DNA from: CAVTLG01 sp963735495
GTDB taxonomy: Bacteria > Chloroflexota > Ktedonobacteria > Ktedonobacterales > Ktedonobacteraceae
Length of the DNA: 64,000 nucleotides
Reading direction: 5' to 3'
Assembly: GCA_963735495.1 (NCBI GenBank)
Contig: CAVTLG010000002.1
Location: 620,001 to 684,000, forward strand
Every line of letters starts with the position of its first letter. Position 1 is the first letter of the stretch. The position numbers and the translations under genes are program-made. Of this stretch, positions 7,676 to 16,855 are shown piece after piece. The notes beneath the pieces are model-generated. The model was given only the letters and a program-made list of their open reading frames with translations. It ran no database searches and had not been told where the DNA came from.

Positions 7676-9502
7676 ATGGGCTTTATCATGGATGGTCTGG
7701 ACGCCGAGGCATACGACCGCATCTATCAGGACCGTCAACTCATCGGACGCATTGTGCGCTATTTCAAACCCAAATTGCACCTTATGAGCATAGTCACACT
7801 ACTGGTCGTATTTAATGCGGTACTGGACACCGCATTTCCGCTGCTGATAGCAAATAGCCTCGATACGCTGGCCGCTTCACACGTACTACAGACTGCGCTC
7901 TGGCTGGTCGGGATTATTCTCAGCGCAGCCGTGCTCTCCTGGACCTGCAATTTGTTCCGGCAACGCTTTACCGCGCGTGCCGTCGGTGACGTCGTCCTAC
8001 AATTACGTAAAGATGCCTTCTCAGCAGTCATGGAGCGCGACCTGTCATTCTTCGACGAGTTTTCGTCTGGCAAAATTGTCAGTCGTGTGACTTCAGATAC
8101 CGATAACTTCGCCACAGTGATCACACTCACTCTCAATCTCCTTAGCCAGGCGCTCTTATTTGTCATCATCATAGTGGTGCTCTGCTTTAAAAATGTCCAA
8201 TTAGCCTTGCTTACACTGATCATTATGCCCGCCATCATTGCCGTTGCACTGGGCTTTCGGGGCCTGGCCCGTCTCTTGACACGCCGCGCCCAACGCTCAT
8301 TGGCTCGCGTGAATGCCAACGTGCAAGAAGTCGTGAGCGGCATCACTATCGCCAAAAACTTCCGTCAGGAACAAAATATGTATGATGAGTTTAAGAAGAT
8401 CAACAAACAGTCGTACATCGTCAATTTCCGCTCAGGCTTCCTGTACAATGGCGTCTTTCCGATCTTGCTCTTCATCACCAACATTGGTACGACCATCGTC
8501 GTCTACTTCGGCGGTCTCGACACACTCAACGGGCATATCTCGCTCGGGGACTGGTTCCTCTTTTTACAAGGTCTGAGCCTGCTCTGGCAGCCGTTAACCA
8601 GCATCGCTTCGTTCTGGAGCCAATTTCAGCTCGGCCTGGCTGCCAGCGAGCGTGTCTTTGCCTTACTCGACGCCGAACCACGCGTACACCAGCACACCGA
8701 GCAACCCGTACCACCTCTGAGCGGCAAGATCGAGTTCCAGCATCTGTTCTTTAGCTACGATCAGCGTCAGAGTGTACTGACAGATTTCAATCTTACCATT
8801 CAGCCTGGAGAGACAGTCGCGTTTGTTGGACACACGGGAGCTGGCAAGTCCAGCCTGGGCAAACTGATTGCGCGCTTCTACGAATTCCAGGGCGGACAAC
8901 TGCTGATTGATGGACACGATATTCGCGGCTTCGATCTACACGCCTATCATCGGCAGCTTGGCGTTGTCCCACAGGTGCCATTTCTCTTCTCTGGCAGCGT
9001 GGCGGATAATATTCGCTACGGCCAGCCAGATGCTAGCGATGAAGAGGTGCTAGCGGTGGCCCGGCATATTGGCGGTGGTGACTGGCTAGCGGGACTCCCA
9101 CAGGGTCTAGAGACACGCGTAGGTGAAACCGGCAAAGCTCTCTCCATGGGACAGCGACAACTCGTTGCTCTGGCCCGCGTCTTACTGCAAAAGCCGGCGA
9201 TTATCATTATGGATGAGGCGACAGCCAGTGTAGATCCCCTTACCGAAGCTCAGATTCAGGAGGGACTGGATATGCTACTGGAAGGGCGCACAGCTATTGT
9301 CATCGCTCATCGTCTTTCCACGATCAGACACGCCGACCGTATCATTGTATTGGACCGTGGACGCATCGTTGAGGAAGGTAGCCACGAGGATTTGATACGT
9401 TATGCCGGCCACTACGCCCAGCTCTACAATACCTACTTTCGTCACCAATCACCCGATTACAAACCAGGGGAGGGATTTATTCCTGTACAACAACCATCTT
9501 GA
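7676..9502 (+). CDS. ABC exporter half-transporter with consensus Walker B (subunit 2)
   Basis: The ATG at 7676 follows a GAAGGAGAGAG ribosome site that overlaps the end of subunit 1. The 608-residue protein has a six-helix membrane domain (about 35-330), a nucleotide-binding domain with Walker A GHTGAGKSS, signature LSMGQRQLVALARVLL, and Walker B IIIMDEATASVD with the catalytic Glu. The signature is altered from LSGGQ to LSMGQ. In the heterodimer this signature faces the Walker motifs of subunit 1, so both halves of one ATP site are degenerate while the other site is consensus. This matches the known asymmetric exporters. The pair is probably cotranscribed. Confidence 0.92.
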   Translation: MGFIMDGLDAEAYDRIYQDRQLIGRIVRYFKPKLHLMSIVTLLVVFNAVLDTAFPLLIANSLDTLAASHVLQTALWLVGIILSAAVLSWTCNLFRQRFTARAVGDVVLQLRKDAFSAVMERDLSFFDEFSSGKIVSRVTSDTDNFATVITLTLNLLSQALLFVIIIVVLCFKNVQLALLTLIIMPAIIAVALGFRGLARLLTRRAQRSLARVNANVQEVVSGITIAKNFRQEQNMYDEFKKINKQSYIVNFRSGFLYNGVFPILLFITNIGTTIVVYFGGLDTLNGHISLGDWFLFLQGLSLLWQPLTSIASFWSQFQLGLAASERVFALLDAEPRVHQHTEQPVPPLSGKIEFQHLFFSYDQRQSVLTDFNLTIQPGETVAFVGHTGAGKSSLGKLIARFYEFQGGQLLIDGHDIRGFDLHAYHRQLGVVPQVPFLFSGSVADNIRYGQPDASDEEVLAVARHIGGGDWLAGLPQGLETRVGETGKALSMGQRQLVALARVLLQKPAIIIMDEATASVDPLTEAQIQEGLDMLLEGRTAIVIAHRLSTIRHADRIIVLDRGRIVEEGSHEDLIRYAGHYAQLYNTYFRHQSPDYKPGEGFIPVQQPS

Positions 9503-9547
9503 TACCGTACTGATAGTATTAATTTGTACCATCACAGGCCAGAGGTG

Positions 9548-9577
9548 TTGACAGCCAATTGCAGAGTGTTTTATCAT
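9548..9577 (+). promoter_or_regulatory. Candidate promoter before the zinc-ribbon protein gene
   Basis: A consensus TTGACA (9548-9553) and TATCAT (9572-9577) are 18 bp apart in the 240-bp gap between the ABC genes and the next gene. The predicted transcript would have a leader of about 200 nt. Nothing else is recognisable in the gap. Confidence 0.4.
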
Positions 9578-9799
9578 TACTCACAAAGCCTTATGATATG
9601 TTAAAGAAGAAGAGCTTACAAGCGTCGCTGATAAAAACAGAAACTTATTGCCATTGGATAGTCCTATTTTTGTCATCATAACGCCTTGTGAAACGTTGTA
9701 ATTTCAGTGCAATGTAAATCTAATAAACAGAGTAGACGCAACTAGTTGCGTTTTGTAAAGAAGTGGCTTATTTTCTATGCTGAAAGGGGCGTTTGTCCT

Positions 9800-10411
9800 G
9801 TGGAAGTAAATGCACTCGTTCTATTAGCAACCGGCGGTGGATCTTCTAGTTCTAATATACTGAGCACACTATCCGGGTTAGTGGGACCTCTCATAGCGTG
9901 TACCGTCGCGTTTTTTGTTATCTTCTGTCTGAGTCTGGTCATCTGGACGTTTCGCGATATTCGTTCACGTACGCAAGATTTCTTAACGCAGATCCTGGCA
10001 ACCGTACTCGTCTTTGTTTTCCCTATCGCGGGTCTGTTTATCTATATGATCCTCCGCCCACGTCAAACGCTCGCGGAAATCTATGAGCGACAGTTGGAAG
10101 AGGAGTCGTTGCTCGCAGAGATGACTGAGCGCCAGACGTGCAACAACTGTCATGCCCGTGTTGAAGGTGATTTCCAGGTGTGTCCATCCTGCGGCCAGAA
10201 GCTGAAGCGCTCCTGCCCCAAGTGCGAACGCTTAATGGAGCTGCGCTGGATGTTCTGTCCCTATTGCGCTACCAACGTCGCCGGTTCGTCCATGCCACCG
10301 AGCATGCCAGGTATTCCGCAAATGCAGGGTCAAATGCCTTCTATGTCAGGTATACCCGGTGCCTCTATGCCTGGTAATCCTGGAGTTCCTCTGGGTGGAA
10401 ATCGCTATTAA
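9800..10411 (+). CDS. Membrane protein with double zinc-ribbon tail
   Basis: I prefer the GTG at 9800 (VEVNALVLLATGG), preceded by AAAGGGG; a TTG at 9746 would add 18 residues. The product, about 203 residues, has two membrane helices (SGLVGPLIACTVAFFVIFCLSLVIW and ILATVLVFVFPIAGLFIYMI) joined by a charged loop TFRDIRSRTQD. It then has a coiled charged stretch and four CxxC knuckles: CNNC, CPSC, CPKC and CPYC, forming two zinc ribbons. The tail is a low-complexity Met/Pro/Gly repeat (SMPG(I/N)P). This is the PLDc_N/zinc-ribbon type of small inner-membrane protein common in Chloroflexota. Its role is unknown; zinc ribbons in such proteins probably mediate protein contacts. Confidence 0.75.
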   Translation: MEVNALVLLATGGGSSSSNILSTLSGLVGPLIACTVAFFVIFCLSLVIWTFRDIRSRTQDFLTQILATVLVFVFPIAGLFIYMILRPRQTLAEIYERQLEEESLLAEMTERQTCNNCHARVEGDFQVCPSCGQKLKRSCPKCERLMELRWMFCPYCATNVAGSSMPPSMPGIPQMQGQMPSMSGIPGASMPGNPGVPLGGNRY

Positions 10412-10550
10412 GCAGATAAATTGATAATACCAATTTAAAAAAATCTATGCCTACAAGAGTTGAACAGTGGAGATCGCATAAACAGTATCCTCACTGTTCA
10501 TATCTTTTTTCACGTTAGCCCCTTGCGGTTGTCCGTTCAACCTATCTGCT

Positions 10551-10578
10551 TTGTTTATCGCGCACAATGTGATATAAT
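10551..10578 (+). promoter_or_regulatory. Candidate gyrB promoter
   Basis: TTGTTT (10551-10556) and a perfect TATAAT (10573-10578) are 16 bp apart, in the same orientation as gyrB and about 370 bp before its start. Confidence 0.5.
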
Positions 10579-10584
10579 GAGGTA

Positions 10585-10947
10585 ACGAAAAATGGCCGGA
10601 TGCGGCACTATTGCCACAATCTAGCGATCCAGCCAGAATGATATACATGGATATAGGCCACAGGGAATCACTTCCAAACACGGGTGCGCTAGCGCCCGTG
10701 TGCACCCCAAGTGGAGAGAGATTTCGCGTCGAGCCTATTACGTCCCTGTAAGAGGATGCTGATTTAAGAGCGAGACGATCCCTGCCGCTTCCTGTGTCGT
10801 AGCATGGTAGTGGCTCCTAGATGCAATGGATGTCATGTTCTGTCCGGTGCTCCACATTGCACGGATGCGCATGCTAATGAGGATGCTTGTCCTTAATGTT
10901 GTGACCCCTGCCACGCTGGCATGGGTACCCATATTGGAGTTTTTTTG
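10585..10947 (+). other. Long untranslated leader of gyrB
   Basis: If transcription begins after the TATAAT at 10573, gyrB has a leader of about 360 nt. I see no gene in it on either strand. A GGGTGC...GCACCC stem lies at about 10683-10707 with an inner palindrome GCGCTAGCGC, followed by a ribosome-site-like GGAGAG. No T-run follows, and I cannot match the leader to a known riboswitch. It may hold attenuation or supercoiling-responsive control, or simply be spacer. Confidence 0.3.
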
Positions 10948-12969
10948 ATGGCAAAGACGAGAGAATCGATAATGTCAGAGCAACTCCCCGATGACTATAA
11001 TGCTCTACTCACAGATACTGAAAATGGCGGTGGCAATGGTGATGGCAAGGTAAACGACAATGACGGTAATAATGGTTATAGCGGACAGAATATCCAGATT
11101 CTCGAAGGCTTAGAGGCTGTTCGTGTGCGCCCTGGCATGTATATTGGCGCGACTGATCAGCGTGGACTGCATCACCTCATTCAAGAAGTTGTCGATAATA
11201 GCGTCGATGAAGTCATGGCCGGCTATGCCAATCTCGTGAAGATCACAATCCACCAGGACGATTCAGTGACGATTGAGGATAATGGACGTGGTATTCCTCT
11301 GGACGAGCACCATCAGCGACCAGGCATGTCGACGTTGGAAGTAGTCATGACCGTCCTGCATGCAGGGGGAAAATTCGGCGGTGGTGGTTACAAGATTAGT
11401 AGCGGACTGCATGGTGTTGGCGTTTCCGTCGTCAATGCTCTTGCGGAATGGTGCCAGGTTGATGTCAAGCATGACGGACAGGTCTACCGTCAGCGCTATG
11501 AAAAAGGTATCCCTGTCACACCGCTCACGGTTGTAGGACCTGCTGAAGGTACCGGTACCACGACGACGTTTTTGCCAGATCTCAGCATTATGGAGACGCG
11601 TGACTATAACTTCGATATTCTCGCGCAACGCTTCCGCGAAATGGCGTATCTCAATCGTGGCCTGACGATCAGCTTGCGAGATGAGCGCAGCGACCGCGAT
11701 GCTACTTTCTACTTCGAGGGTGGTTTGACTTCCTTTGTGCGCTATCTGAACAAGAATCGCAACAAGCTACAGGCACGTCCAGTCAGCACGGTGCGCGAGG
11801 TGGATAACGTCAAGGTTGAAGTGGCGCTGCAATACAACGATAGCTGGACCTGCACCGAGTTCTCTTTTGCGAACGGCATCAATACGGTTGATGGCGGTAT
11901 GCATATTACTGGTTTCCGCAGTGCCCTGACACGTACACTGAACGACTATGCACGCAAGGCCAATCTGCTGAAAGAGAAAGATGGCAACCTTTCGGGCGAC
12001 GATGTGCGCCTGGGTTTGACGATTGTGCTCAGCGTCAAGATACCGAATCCACAATTTGAGGCGCAAACAAAATCCAAGCTCAACAATGCCGAAGTGCGTC
12101 CAATCGTGGAAGCGATCACGGCTGAGATGCTCACACAGTACCTGGAGGAAACGCCCAGCGAAGCCAAGGTGATCATCGATAAATGTCTGACCTCGGCGCG
12201 AGCGCGTGAGGCTGCTCGTGCGGCGCGTGATCTCATCCAACGCAAAAACGCTTTAGATACTACCTTGCCCGGTAAGCTGGCCGATTGTAGCGAACGGCGC
12301 GCGGACCACTGTGAACTCTACTTAGTCGAGGGAGATTCTGCAGGCGGGTCTGCGAAGCAAGGGCGCGACCGTCACTTCCAGGCTATCCTGCCGTTGCGTG
12401 GGAAGATCCTGAACGTTGAGCGTGTGGGACTGGATAAGGTGCTCAAGAGCGAGGAAGTCAAGAACATCATTACGGCCCTTGGCGCAGGCATCGACGAGCA
12501 TTTCAACCTGGCGAAGTTGCGCTATGGTCGCATTGTGATCATGTGCGACGCTGACGTTGATGGTGCACATATTCGCACGTTGTTGCTCACTTTCTTCTTC
12601 CGACATATGCCACTACTGATCGACGGTGGACATCTCTTTATCGCGCAGCCGCCGCTCTTCCACATCAAGATCGGCAAGCAGGTACGCTACGTGTACACCG
12701 ACGAAGAGCGAGACACCCTGGTTGATGAGTACAAGACAACGCACAACGGCAAGGAGCCGGAGGTTGGACGCTACAAAGGTCTGGGCGAAATGAATCCTGA
12801 GACACTCTGGGATACGACAATGGACCCGGCCAAGCGTACCATCTTACGCGTAAATGTCGAAGAAGCGGTAGAAGCCGACAAAATCTTCAGTATGCTCATG
12901 GGCGACGATGTGTTACCTCGCAAGCGTTTCATCGAGAGCCATGCCAAAAACGCCAACCTGGACATTTAA
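10948..12969 (+). CDS. gyrB: DNA gyrase subunit B
   Basis: The ATG at 10948 has TTGGAG seven bases upstream; an earlier in-frame ATG at 10921 lacks a site. The 673-residue product has the complete GyrB layout: GHKL ATPase motifs (EVVDNSVDEVMAG, EDNGRGIPLDEH, GLHGVGVSVVNAL), the transducer domain, the TOPRIM motifs EGDSAGGSAKQGRD, PLRGKILN and DADVDGAHIRTLLL, and the C-terminal YKGLGEMNP. There is no long insertion. The first 45 residues are a Gly/Asn/Asp-rich extension (NGGGNGDGKVNDNDGN) that looks disordered and is unusual. With GyrA it introduces negative supercoils. The stop codon is only about 8-17 bp from the first repeat of the transposon-like region, so the 3' end of gyrB probably serves as the attachment site. 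Confidence 0.97.
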   Translation: MAKTRESIMSEQLPDDYNALLTDTENGGGNGDGKVNDNDGNNGYSGQNIQILEGLEAVRVRPGMYIGATDQRGLHHLIQEVVDNSVDEVMAGYANLVKITIHQDDSVTIEDNGRGIPLDEHHQRPGMSTLEVVMTVLHAGGKFGGGGYKISSGLHGVGVSVVNALAEWCQVDVKHDGQVYRQRYEKGIPVTPLTVVGPAEGTGTTTTFLPDLSIMETRDYNFDILAQRFREMAYLNRGLTISLRDERSDRDATFYFEGGLTSFVRYLNKNRNKLQARPVSTVREVDNVKVEVALQYNDSWTCTEFSFANGINTVDGGMHITGFRSALTRTLNDYARKANLLKEKDGNLSGDDVRLGLTIVLSVKIPNPQFEAQTKSKLNNAEVRPIVEAITAEMLTQYLEETPSEAKVIIDKCLTSARAREAARAARDLIQRKNALDTTLPGKLADCSERRADHCELYLVEGDSAGGSAKQGRDRHFQAILPLRGKILNVERVGLDKVLKSEEVKNIITALGAGIDEHFNLAKLRYGRIVIMCDADVDGAHIRTLLLTFFFRHMPLLIDGGHLFIAQPPLFHIKIGKQVRYVYTDEERDTLVDEYKTTHNGKEPEVGRYKGLGEMNPETLWDTTMDPAKRTILRVNVEEAVEADKIFSMLMGDDVLPRKRFIESHAKNANLDI

Positions 12970-12976
12970 GGGCTTT

Positions 12977-13068
12977 GTTTGTAAATTATCACAAATATTT
13001 GGCCCGCTATCATAAATATTTGGCCGATTTTATCACAAATATTTGGCGGGGCCAATATTTGATCGATC
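12977..13068 (+). mobile_element. Left end of Tn7-like transposon: array of putative TnsB-binding repeats
   Basis: Three direct copies of TATCA(C/T)AAATATTTGGC occur at 12987-13003, 13008-13024 and 13031-13047, spaced 21 and 23 bp apart. A fourth partial copy is inverted (GCCAATATTTGATCG, 13051-13065). A TGT at 12975-12977 region precedes the first copy and could be the terminus. Related copies in the opposite orientation lie at 52214-52250. Repeats of this length and spacing are what TnsB-type transposases bind at Tn7-like ends. Exact terminus and target duplication are not resolved. Confidence 0.6.
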
Positions 13069-13253
13069 TATAATTGTAGGATTTCGTAAATGCTGAAACT
13101 GTGATCATAAATCTTGGGAACAGAACGTTTTGTAGATGTTGAGACTGACCTATGGAAGGTTGGCCTCGACTCCTCGACCTGACAAATCTTTATTTTTAGA
13201 GACACTGGTTATTTATTTCGAGAGCAGTACCTGTAGGAAGTGGGAACAGATTA

Positions 13254-15308
13254 ATGTCAGAAGATGTTGTTGTGGCAAACGATGATAACACGGAGGAAAC
13301 GGCAAATACAGATAGCGAATCCGCGCTAAGCGAAGGCCGTATTATTGACCATATCACGGGCGAAAAAGAGTTAAAAGACACACCTAAAGAGCAGGTGCGT
13401 CAGTTTATCGCACAAGCATTGAACAATCAATACAATATACCATATGAAGATATGCAGGCTGATTTCGTAATCGGCGGCGGAAAAAAGCGCAAAGTCATTG
13501 ATATAGCTATTTTTCATCATGGGAAAGATCATGATGTTATCAACCTGAGCCGCGCCGTCATCTGTCGTCCCATGCCCACGAGTGGCAGAAATGCCCGCCT
13601 CCGCGACCCACAGGAGGCACAAAAGGAGTGGAATGTCCTTCAGGAGATCATAGAGCAGGTAGAGTCGTGTGAATATGGTCTGTGGACAAACCAACTAGAT
13701 ATTTTCTATTTCAAAAGAGCACAATCCCGCTTTGATGTCCGACTAGAGTCGATTACAAGTTGGCCTCTCGCAGGCGAGTCAGAGCATTCAACAGGTCCAA
13801 TCTCCGGCGATTCGTTCTATAAAGCTGATAAAGAGATGCTGCGCGTAGCCTTTCGTCGCTGCCACAATTTTATTCATGGCAACGAAGGTATGCCTAAAGA
13901 TGCTGCATTCAGGCAATTTCTCTACCTAATCTTCTGCAAAATGTACAACGAGGAGAACCCCAACGAACGCCTCTTCTGGGTAGGGATGAACGAAGAGTTT
14001 ACCCCCGAGGGCCGTAAAAAAATCAGGGAGCGTATCGACAAACTTTTTGCTAAGGTCAAAGAGCGTTACGAGGAAATTTTCAGCAGCAATGACGAGATTT
14101 CACTTTCTGATCGCGCCCTGGCCTTCATTGTCTCAGAACTGTACCGCTATGACTTTACTAATTCAGAGATCGATGCCAAGGGTGTTGCCTACCAGGAGAT
14201 TGTAGGCACAAACCTGCGAGGTGATCGCGGACAATATTTTACACCACGTGGCGTTGTCAAGCTAGCGGTAAGCATTCTTGCCCCGAAAGAAGGCGAACGC
14301 ATCCTTGATCCCGCCTGCGGTACCGGAGGCTTCCTTATCGCAACACTAGACTATATGTTGAACAAGTTTTGCGCTGAGAAGGGCATAAAACATCATGACG
14401 CGAGCCATCCAGAGTTTCCCGCTGCGCGTGCAAAACTAAAAGCCTTTGCGGAAAACGATATCTTTGGAGCTGATTTCGATCAGTTTCTGATCAGAGCTTC
14501 ACAAATGAATATGGTGATGGCTGGTGATGGACGAGGACACCTCTACCACCTCAACTCGCTCGAATTTCCCAATGGGCACTTCTCCGGTGTCAGACGTGCC
14601 AAGAATGATATTGCGCTGGGAAGCATTGATGTAATTATGACTAATCCACCATTCGGTTCTGATATTCCCATTAGTGAGAGCCACATCTTGGATCAGTTTG
14701 ATTTCGCTCGTACCTGGGACAAGGATGCCGAGGGACACTACCGCATCAGCACCGACCCGACAAAGAAACGTAACAAGGGAAAGGTTGCGCCTGAAATCTT
14801 GTTTATCGAGCGCTGTATGCAATGGTTACGACCTGGGGGACGCATGGGCATTGTATTGCCAAATAGCATCCTGAGCAACCCTGCCGATGAATATATTCGA
14901 CAATGGATACTGAAAAATGCCTGGATACTGGCGAGCATTGATATTCCCATCGAAGCGTTTGTGGTTGAAGCCGACGTCGGTATTTTAACCAGTCTGCTCT
15001 TTCTTAAAAAGAAGACCAACGAAGAGATCCGTGCGGAGGCATTAGGAGAAGTTCAAAAGTATCCTGTCTTTATGGCGGTAGCAGAAAAAGTCGGTGTTGA
15101 CCGGCGCGGCAATACATTATATAAGCGCAATCCCGACGGCGAAGAACTGAGGGTTATAGTGGACTGGCGCGAGAAAGATGAACTGAAAGATGGTCGCATA
15201 GTGAAGAAACGTTACCCTGTGCGCGACAGAGTTGTTGATGATGATCTGCCAGTGATCGCTGAAAAATATCATGAGTTCCGTCAACGCTACCAAGAGCCAG
15301 GAGAGTAG
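13254..15308 (+). CDS. Type I-like N6-adenine DNA methyltransferase (HsdM / MAD2-like)
   Basis: The 684-residue protein carries the S-adenosylmethionine motif DPACGTGGFL and the catalytic N6-adenine motif TNPPFG, in the order typical of HsdM. The N-terminal 300 residues include a region resembling the DUF-type methylase N-terminus with RGDRGQYFTPR just before the SAM motif. It should methylate adenine at a site chosen by the specificity subunit encoded next, after a 5-bp gap. No HsdR gene follows. Instead a NERD-kinase gene, an unknown gene and a HerA-like ATPase gene follow on the same strand, the order of MAD2-MAD5-MAD6-MAD7-MAD8 in methylation-associated defence. It probably marks self DNA. 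It is the first cargo gene behind the left transposon end. Confidence 0.9.
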   Translation: MSEDVVVANDDNTEETANTDSESALSEGRIIDHITGEKELKDTPKEQVRQFIAQALNNQYNIPYEDMQADFVIGGGKKRKVIDIAIFHHGKDHDVINLSRAVICRPMPTSGRNARLRDPQEAQKEWNVLQEIIEQVESCEYGLWTNQLDIFYFKRAQSRFDVRLESITSWPLAGESEHSTGPISGDSFYKADKEMLRVAFRRCHNFIHGNEGMPKDAAFRQFLYLIFCKMYNEENPNERLFWVGMNEEFTPEGRKKIRERIDKLFAKVKERYEEIFSSNDEISLSDRALAFIVSELYRYDFTNSEIDAKGVAYQEIVGTNLRGDRGQYFTPRGVVKLAVSILAPKEGERILDPACGTGGFLIATLDYMLNKFCAEKGIKHHDASHPEFPAARAKLKAFAENDIFGADFDQFLIRASQMNMVMAGDGRGHLYHLNSLEFPNGHFSGVRRAKNDIALGSIDVIMTNPPFGSDIPISESHILDQFDFARTWDKDAEGHYRISTDPTKKRNKGKVAPEILFIERCMQWLRPGGRMGIVLPNSILSNPADEYIRQWILKNAWILASIDIPIEAFVVEADVGILTSLLFLKKKTNEEIRAEALGEVQKYPVFMAVAEKVGVDRRGNTLYKRNPDGEELRVIVDWREKDELKDGRIVKKRYPVRDRVVDDDLPVIAEKYHEFRQRYQEPGE

Positions 15309-15313
15309 TAGCG

Positions 15314-16780
15314 ATGAAACTGATCAACTTTGACAATCCCGTCATGTCCTCCTTGCTTGACATCAAAGGTGCTCGCCTTGACAGCAAATACTACTTCTCC
15401 GGTGCACTAGAAACCAGGGTATTACTCGAAAAGCTACATGTGGAGACACAGCCTCTTGAAGAGCTAACTTTAGGTGGCATAGAAGGTATAATCAATGCTG
15501 GTAGGATCACTCGAACATGGGTAAATGCTCCTGAGCATGGTGTACCTTTCCTATCTAGCGTAGACATTTTACAGGCTGATTTAAGTAGTGTAAGCCTTAT
15601 TGCTCGTAAAGCTGTTCTACTAAACCCGAAATTGCTTATTCATGAAGGGTGGATATTAATTACACGCTCAGGCTCTATCGGTAGAATGGCATACTGCCGC
15701 TCAGATATGTCTGGAATGGCTTGCACCGAAGACGTATTGCGTGTCTTACCTGATCCTGATAAAATCTTCCCTGGCTATCTCTACGCTTATCTGAGCAGCA
15801 AGTTCGGTGTTCCTCAGGTGGCAGAGGGAACGTATGGGGCAATTATTCAACATCTTGAACCAACACATATTGCAGGTCTGCCCGTGCCTCGACTAGGAAG
15901 CGATCTAGAAAACGCTGCACATCAGAATATCACTAAGGCGGCTCACTTGCGCAGTGAATATCAGACACAGGTGAAACTGGCAACGGAGAGGTTGTTTAGT
16001 TCAGTAGGCTTGCGGGACATCACGGAGCAAGAATGGCATGCAATGGAACGCGATCTTGGTTTTGCCCACACTCTTACATCTGATGAATCCCTGCGAGCGC
16101 TTAACTTTAATCCTCGGCTGGAAACTTTCCTCACAAAGTTAGCTCAGGTTCCTCATATGCTGCTAGGTGATATTTGTAGGAGAGGGAAATTAAGAAGTGG
16201 TTTAAGATTTAAGCGTATTGGTTGTGAGCCAGAGTTTGGAGTTAAACTTATTGGTCAAAAAGAGTTGTTCTGGCTGGAACCAGAAGGTCGCTGGATTTCT
16301 GCTGAGCATGCTCCTAGTGATATCTTTGTAGAAGATGAAACGATATTAATAGCTTCGCAGGGCACGTTAGGAGAGCATGAAGTTTTCTGTAGAGGAGAAT
16401 TTATTACTGGTCCGTGGTTGCAATATGCATATACTCAGCATCTCCTAAGGGTCCAATCAGGGAATGCTTCAATCTCTGGAGCATTCCTTTTCGCCTTTTT
16501 ACGTTCAGAAACAGTATTCAGATGCCTCAGATCCATGAGTGTAGGTACAAAACAGCAAGACTTGCATCGTTCTATGCTGGCACGATTTCCTGTACCGATG
16601 CCGGAGGAGGCAGCGCGGAGCGAGATAGAAACGCTGGTTAGAAGCGCATTTGAAAAACGTCATCAAGCCTCGCAACTAGAGAAGGAAGCTGTAGCGATGG
16701 TGGAGACAGCAATTCAAGAAGGAGTAAGTACATCATCACGTGCACTCTCAGCACTGCAGAAGCAACCAGACAAGATATAA
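15314..16780 (+). CDS. Type I restriction specificity subunit (HsdS / MAD5-like)
   Basis: The 488-residue protein has two target-recognition domains separated by helical spacers. The first includes the family motif ITRSGSIGRMAYCR and a YLSSKFG...GTYGAIIQHLEPTHIAGLPVP conserved region. The second has IASQGTLGEHEVFCRGEFITGPW and the ending SMSVGTKQQDLHRSMLARFPVP. Each half ends in a coiled helical segment (RSEYQTQVKLATERLF; EKRHQASQLEKEAV). It should give the methylase its bipartite DNA target. A GGAGAG site lies before the ATG, overlapping the end of the methylase gene. The two recognition domains suggest an asymmetric split target, to be learned only by methylome data. Confidence 0.88.
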   Translation: MKLINFDNPVMSSLLDIKGARLDSKYYFSGALETRVLLEKLHVETQPLEELTLGGIEGIINAGRITRTWVNAPEHGVPFLSSVDILQADLSSVSLIARKAVLLNPKLLIHEGWILITRSGSIGRMAYCRSDMSGMACTEDVLRVLPDPDKIFPGYLYAYLSSKFGVPQVAEGTYGAIIQHLEPTHIAGLPVPRLGSDLENAAHQNITKAAHLRSEYQTQVKLATERLFSSVGLRDITEQEWHAMERDLGFAHTLTSDESLRALNFNPRLETFLTKLAQVPHMLLGDICRRGKLRSGLRFKRIGCEPEFGVKLIGQKELFWLEPEGRWISAEHAPSDIFVEDETILIASQGTLGEHEVFCRGEFITGPWLQYAYTQHLLRVQSGNASISGAFLFAFLRSETVFRCLRSMSVGTKQQDLHRSMLARFPVPMPEEAARSEIETLVRSAFEKRHQASQLEKEAVAMVETAIQEGVSTSSRALSALQKQPDKI

Positions 16781-16855
16781 TAATCTAGTATGATATGATG
16801 AAGAAGCAAGATTTCAACCATAAGGAGCATGTGTTATATAGGAGGGAGCCAGGAG

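Noticed and set aside
12970..12980. 5-bp target duplication at the transposon ends
   Set aside because: I tried several candidate termini (GGCTT or GCTTT on the left) and found no matching copy beyond the right repeats; not claimed.
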